Source of the DNA: Planctomycetota bacterium
GTDB lineage: Bacteria > Planctomycetota > J058 > JAJDCQ01
Length of the DNA stretch: 64,000 nucleotides
Assembly (NCBI GenBank): GCA_029260755.1
Contig: JAJDCQ010000135.1
Location: 35,732 to 99,731, forward strand
Direction: 5' to 3'
The first letter of the stretch is position 1. Each line of letters starts with the position of its first letter. Of this stretch, positions 61,801-64,000 are shown piece after piece. The notes below the pieces were generated by a model. The model did not search any database, had not been told where the DNA came from, and worked only from the letters and a program-made list of their open reading frames with translations. Made by a program: the position numbers and the translations under genes.

Positions 61801-62607
61801 GGCGGAGGGTCGTCTTACATCCCGGCCCAAAAGGGGAAGTTCGAGGCGGTCCCAGCGATGACCGCCGTGGCTGCTGTGGTCCGGCTCGCGGCTGGTCGCG
61901 ACGACTCCGGAAGTGGCAAGCTCGCCGAGCAAGCGAAGCTCATCTCAGCAGACTCCCCGAGCTGGCGCTCACCGTCAGATACGCGGAAGTGCAACTTCTA
62001 CTACTGGCACTACGGCAGCCTTGCGCTGAGTGCAGTCGGCGGCAGTAGCGCACAAACATGGCTCAGGTCTCTCCGAGAGACCCTCGCAGCCCGACAGCGA
62101 ACCTCAGGTTGTGCGGCCGGCTCCTGGGATCCCGTCGGGGAATGGTGCGTTGCTGGTGGACGCGTCTACGCCACCGCGATGGGCGCTCTTTCGCTCGGAG
62201 CCATTCATCGAAATCCGGGGATCGAACCGGGACGCGGCGCCGACGATCCAGCGCGTCCCGCGAGCGCGGGCGGCAACGAACCGGAGCCCCGAACGAGCGA
62301 AGCCGAAACCGTCCTCGCAGCGCCGCGGGCGCTTCTCCGGGAGGGTCTCCAGCAAGCGCGAGAGGCCATCAACAACGCGGGTAACGGGCGGCCGGATGCC
62401 GCGTTGACAGCGCTGGCATTGGCCCGAGCGAGGCTATCGAAGGCGCAGGGCGCGTTCATCAGAATTGCGCAAGACAAGTCGGAAGCGATTGGTCGCAGCA
62501 AGCGCAAACTGCACGCAGGCTACGAGATCATCGACCAGTACCTCTCGACGATCGATACAAGGCTGGATGAACTCGACGCGTTGGAAGAGCAGCTCGAAGA
62601 CTACTAG
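58846..62607 (+). CDS. 1253-aa multi-domain membrane protein: zinc-ribbon-like start, coiled coil, Sel1 repeat, DnaJ-type zinc fingers, prenyltransferase-like toroid
   Basis: Order of parts: Cys pairs in CPIHGTPQSEIPCSACE (residues 5-21), a ribbon-like motif; a heptad coiled coil at about 52-81; a basic Ser/Arg-rich linker; one membrane helix at about 152-173; a Sel1 repeat at about 205-243 (AMLNLGSLYYSGVGAPRDLI); a long charged coiled coil (about 255-325); helices; DnaJ-type fingers at about 485-532 (CSKCSGSG, CRQCKGTG, CSRCRGHG and a final Cys); a beta domain; and an alpha/alpha toroid of prenyltransferase/squalene-cyclase repeats at about 776-1122 (ALDWLARHQDPDGKW, ALNWLISQQ, FTVSAQNPSSGWKYGV, GWMTLGLAAA). 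A C-terminal coiled coil follows. The cyclase motif DxDD is missing, so the toroid is probably a binding or structural fold. The ATG at 58846 begins the zinc motif. Composition is less GC-rich than in the host genes. Function unknown. Confidence 0.8.
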   Translation: MIEKCPIHGTPQSEIPCSACERAEAAGDRPLSNTLFGDATSLGEGADQSLSVRERELELERQRLELERQRLELESRRLELDAAAAEPKEPKRESGSIPARRRSGRASPTSRRLKKKRATSGERPVPTSSRRLAARTSGRVPAQMPRSGSSGLVLALLIIGIIFLSSAGAALVFLPRSTPSTEYSGNATTDTPELAALRRKAESGDGKAMLNLGSLYYSGVGAPRDLIEAKRWLQRAAEAGDADVSVKAVMTLSQIRAYEDQLAAAKREASEADRARVAREKAEADRAAAIQKEARAREERDRLSREAEAKRLAATTEAEHAQRRGDMVKILDVLEADLRDPTYDEVVEANEELAKILDDDALTPELRDRASRIQRADLREATESVAASLLEAASELAAEKRYEAALAELEKRGLLGTPDGPDVLELTSRCKTQIIAIEEAHRSEREAASRAAHEARELRITEVREAARRRCENWFALRAPNRLACSKCSGSGEMPCRQCKGTGYTKTIVVGTSPGSGRKTCSRCRGHGRLGCRDVHGYDPMGLKLAFWDYISPSARGGVDRDAFCVAVVERRSLSSLVGDALTISSATIDSVVVEEARVIVTARVQWYSARWDEFRQTYNPQTGTYSVTLQREKGTFYIALGPDSSPERLLTGEEPAPPVESEPEVKREAPGNPVPEAESEVASLRPKLDEKRLAQEGARAPQDSIASENALRTLRARLAVSPLTDADATAGEQFLASWPKSAHRADVLDLLQPYYLRTGWRWPIAKTTRIDRGKSEAAIRSALDWLARHQDPDGKWDCDLWSRDDFRVLCRPKPGLTAAAWDRGDGRYDVGVTALATLAFLSMNETHRTGAHKETVDRALNWLISQQGDRGAIGFRNRTGEEIYNHAIACLALVEAYLLTREPRVGFAAQNAVDFTVSAQNPSSGWKYGVRPGRSDTSVTGWMTLGLAAARRAKLNVPASAFEGAISWIDRTTSDRGATGYQTPGGGSSYIPAQKGKFEAVPAMTAVAAVVRLAAGRDDSGSGKLAEQAKLISADSPSWRSPSDTRKCNFYYWHYGSLALSAVGGSSAQTWLRSLRETLAARQRTSGCAAGSWDPVGEWCVAGGRVYATAMGALSLGAIHRNPGIEPGRGADDPARPASAGGNEPEPRTSEAETVLAAPRALLREGLQQAREAINNAGNGRPDAALTALALARARLSKAQGAFIRIAQDKSEAIGRSKRKLHAGYEIIDQYLSTIDTRLDELDALEEQLEDY
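59011..59094 (+). repeat. Four tandem 21-base units coding for a heptad coiled coil
   Basis: Units start at 59011, 59032, 59053 and 59074; the first three differ at only a few bases (for example GACTGGAACTCGAGCGCC) and the last is degenerate. Each codes for a heptad of the ELERQRL type, so the period at DNA level equals one coiled-coil heptad. This suggests expansion by slippage or unequal exchange. Confidence 0.8.
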
Positions 62608-62641
62608 CGTCGCGCCGACGCGGTGCGAGCGGCCCACGCAG

Positions 62642-62986
62642 ACGGTCCTAGAACCCGAGACGACGCTACTCGCCGAGGCGCGGCTCAACCTCTCGCGGAT
62701 CGGCGCCCTCCGCGCGGACGTGCTCGAGCTCGCCCCGAGCGGCGCGCCCGACGACTGCCGCGTCGTCGCGACGAGCGACCCCGTGAACGTGGGCCTCGTC
62801 ACCGCGCCCGGGCCGGGAGATGTCGGGTTCGCGTTCTCGGGCGGTCAGCGGGCGGAGCTCGCCGGCGGGCGCAGCTACGCCGTCGTGCTGCGGGGGGACA
62901 GGGCGATCCTCAACCACTGGCTCCTGCCAGCGATGAGGGAGCACGCGGACGTCCTCGCCTGGTCGTTCACGCGAGCGGCTGCGGAT
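62642..62986 (+). pseudogene. Gene fragment encoding a beta-sandwich-like domain
   Basis: A frame with host-like, GC-rich third positions has no start codon of its own beyond the upstream gene end. It reads VLELAPSGAPDDCRVVATSD, then VTAPGPGDVGFAFSGGQRAE and LAGGRSYAVVLRGD, a pattern like the extracellular choice-of-anchor/lectin-like domains that end in (L)TAGxxYxVVL. After about residue 115 the frame continues as Arg/Ser-rich sequence without coding character. It is best seen as a broken or partial gene left beside the acquired region. Family assignment is tentative. Confidence 0.3.
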
Positions 62987-63948
62987 CGTCGTCGCGTGGC
63001 GAGCGTGACCCTGCCGTGCTCCTTTCGGACGAGACGGAGCGCTTCGGCGTGGATCGTCGAGGCGGTCTGGCGCAGCACGTCGTCGGATCGGTCGAGCACT
63101 CCCGCCAGGCGCTTTCGGAGCTCACGCTCCTGGTGAGCAGCCGGTGAGCAGCCGGTAGGACGACGCGAAGCCGAGTCCCTGAGACCGCTTTCGGCTCCAT
63201 ACGTACAGCACCGCCGCGGGCCGCGTGAGCAGCCGACCCCGGGCACTATCGAGCGAGGGTGAGCAACGGCGAGCAGCGCCGAGCGCAGGAGACTCGGATC
63301 GAGCGCCATCGAGCGCTCGGCTGAGAGGGCGGTCGCTGGCCGGATCGGTAGAAGGCAGGCCTGGCGGCTGGTCCAACCCGCGTCGACGCCGGGTCGTGAA
63401 GCCTCGTGTGAGCCTGTCGCCATCCGTGTAGGTCGGTCGCTCCCCGTGACGGAGTGTGATCGCTCGTGGGGGAGTGTGGCGAATCCGCCCCTAGGGTTTT
63501 CCGCCGATGATGTAAGCCGTGTGCCTGATGCGCCTTCCAGCCGCTGCGCCGAACCCGTAGGAACTCGTGTGAGACTGTGCGGCGGCTGGGATCGGACGGC
63601 GTAAGTCTTTGATCCAACTCGGGGTGCGGCTGACCGTGTCGACTCGTGTGGGGCCGTGGGAGACCTGTGTCGAACCGTGCTTTCCACTTGAGGGTCGGCC
63701 GTCGTAAGTCGCCTTAGATAGGCGACTTGGCGTTTCGCGGCCCCTCCGCTGACGGTGGTTACGAAAGACACCTCGACCTCGGGGTCGATCGGCCGGGTGG
63801 GGAGGGGTCGACCGGGGTCGAGGAGGCTTTCAGGGGCCCCAAGCCGGGGTGGGTGTTCACCTCCCCCGGAGTTCAGACAACCCCGGGTGGGTTGGAAAAT
63901 GGAGGAGAGGGGGCAGGGTGAGCAGAAGAGCGGCGAGCTGAGGCCGAG
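62987..63948. other. Long non-coding stretch with degenerate TG-rich repeats
   Basis: About 960 bases in which neither strand shows a convincing gene. GTGAGCAGCCG is tandemly repeated near 63133. Between 63402 and 63710 three copies of a CTCGTGTG(A/G)G(A/C/G)C(T/C)GTG-like motif (63402, 63562, 63641) alternate with GTAAGYC (63512, 63601, 63704), at spacings of about 80-160 bases. The pattern resembles decayed tandem units. The right part is G-rich with several CCGGGG/CCCCGG runs. It could be an element end, a structured RNA region or decayed DNA. Confidence 0.45.
63706..63728. other. Perfect hairpin at the end of the repeat region
   Basis: AAGTCGCCT and AGGCGACTT (9 bp) pair around a 5-base TAGAT loop. 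It could end a transcript from the repeat region on either strand, although only short T runs follow. Confidence 0.5.
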
Positions 63949-64000
63949 GTGGCCGCCGACGTCCTCGAGCTCCGCGACGACCACGGTAAGCAGCTCGTCT
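63949..64000 (+). CDS. Possible start of a gene continuing beyond the window
   Basis: A GTG after GAGGCCGAG begins an open frame with host-like codons (MAADVLELRDDHGKQLV) that runs off the end. Only 17 residues are visible, so neither the start nor the identity can be fixed. Confidence 0.2.
   Translation, partial: MAADVLELRDDHGKQLV

Noticed and set aside
61100..62220. Terpene or hopanoid cyclase
   Set aside because: The toroid repeats have QxPDGKW-like motifs, but the catalytic DxDD is absent and the chain carries many other domains, so cyclase activity is not supported.
63402..63728. CRISPR array
   Set aside because: Motifs are degenerate, their spacing is irregular, and no cas gene is near.
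62875..63984. A 369-codon minus-strand frame at the right end
   Set aside because: It crosses the repeat region, with Ser/Arg/Pro-rich composition and no domain. Only a short part near 63000-63110 looks helical, which is not enough to support a gene.

Overview
The window is very GC-rich, densely coded bacterial chromosome. The gene content points to a planctomycete (phylum Planctomycetota) or a close relative: several large membrane-anchored Ser/Thr kinases of the Pkn type, two of them fused to sulfatase-modifying-factor-like and Kelch domains; an ECF sigma factor fused to a membrane segment and exported repeat domains; a second ECF factor beside a FecR/VIT/vWA giant; an exported leucine-rich-repeat protein; and many propeller, TPR and vWA proteins. 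Myxococcota is the main alternative. No rRNA, CRISPR array or intact transposase was seen.

Layout. 1-5.7 kb: the 3' end of a CCA-adding enzyme, interspersed inverted-repeat elements, a lipoprotein, an SDR oxidoreductase, a small membrane protein, a soluble Ser/Thr kinase and a GspF/PilC protein. 6-18 kb: an MFS carrier, then two ECF sigma systems, one with a separate 2083-aa membrane partner and one with sigma, membrane and exported parts in a single chain. 18-26 kb: three paralogous propeller proteins, a metallo-beta-lactamase-fold enzyme, an exported protein and a membrane-anchored glutamate-synthase-like flavoprotein whose gene overlaps the third propeller gene. 26-35 kb: a probable minus-strand operon of three receptor-like kinases and one small protein. 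35-47 kb: two different aconitases (Acn and AcnB) with an AAA ATPase and TPR/propeller membrane proteins between them. 46-56 kb: a lipoprotein, exported proteins, a vWA protein, a Spo0M-propeller fusion, a leucine-rich-repeat protein and a tandem ExbD/TolR-like protein.

56.5-64 kb: tRNA-Trp(CCA) marks a change in base composition. Beyond it lie genes with more A/T at third codon positions: a TPR protein behind a 29-bp palindrome that covers its probable -10 box, and a 1253-aa protein combining a zinc-ribbon-like start, a heptad coiled coil, one membrane helix, a Sel1 repeat, DnaJ-type zinc fingers and a prenyltransferase-like toroid. After these come a gene fragment and nearly 1 kb of apparently non-coding DNA with degenerate repeats. 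This looks like an acquired island inserted at the tRNA gene, but no integrase or second att site is visible.

A common theme is signalling at the cell envelope, with sensors facing outward and kinases or sigma factors facing inward. Most functional links between neighbouring genes are inferred from order and orientation only.
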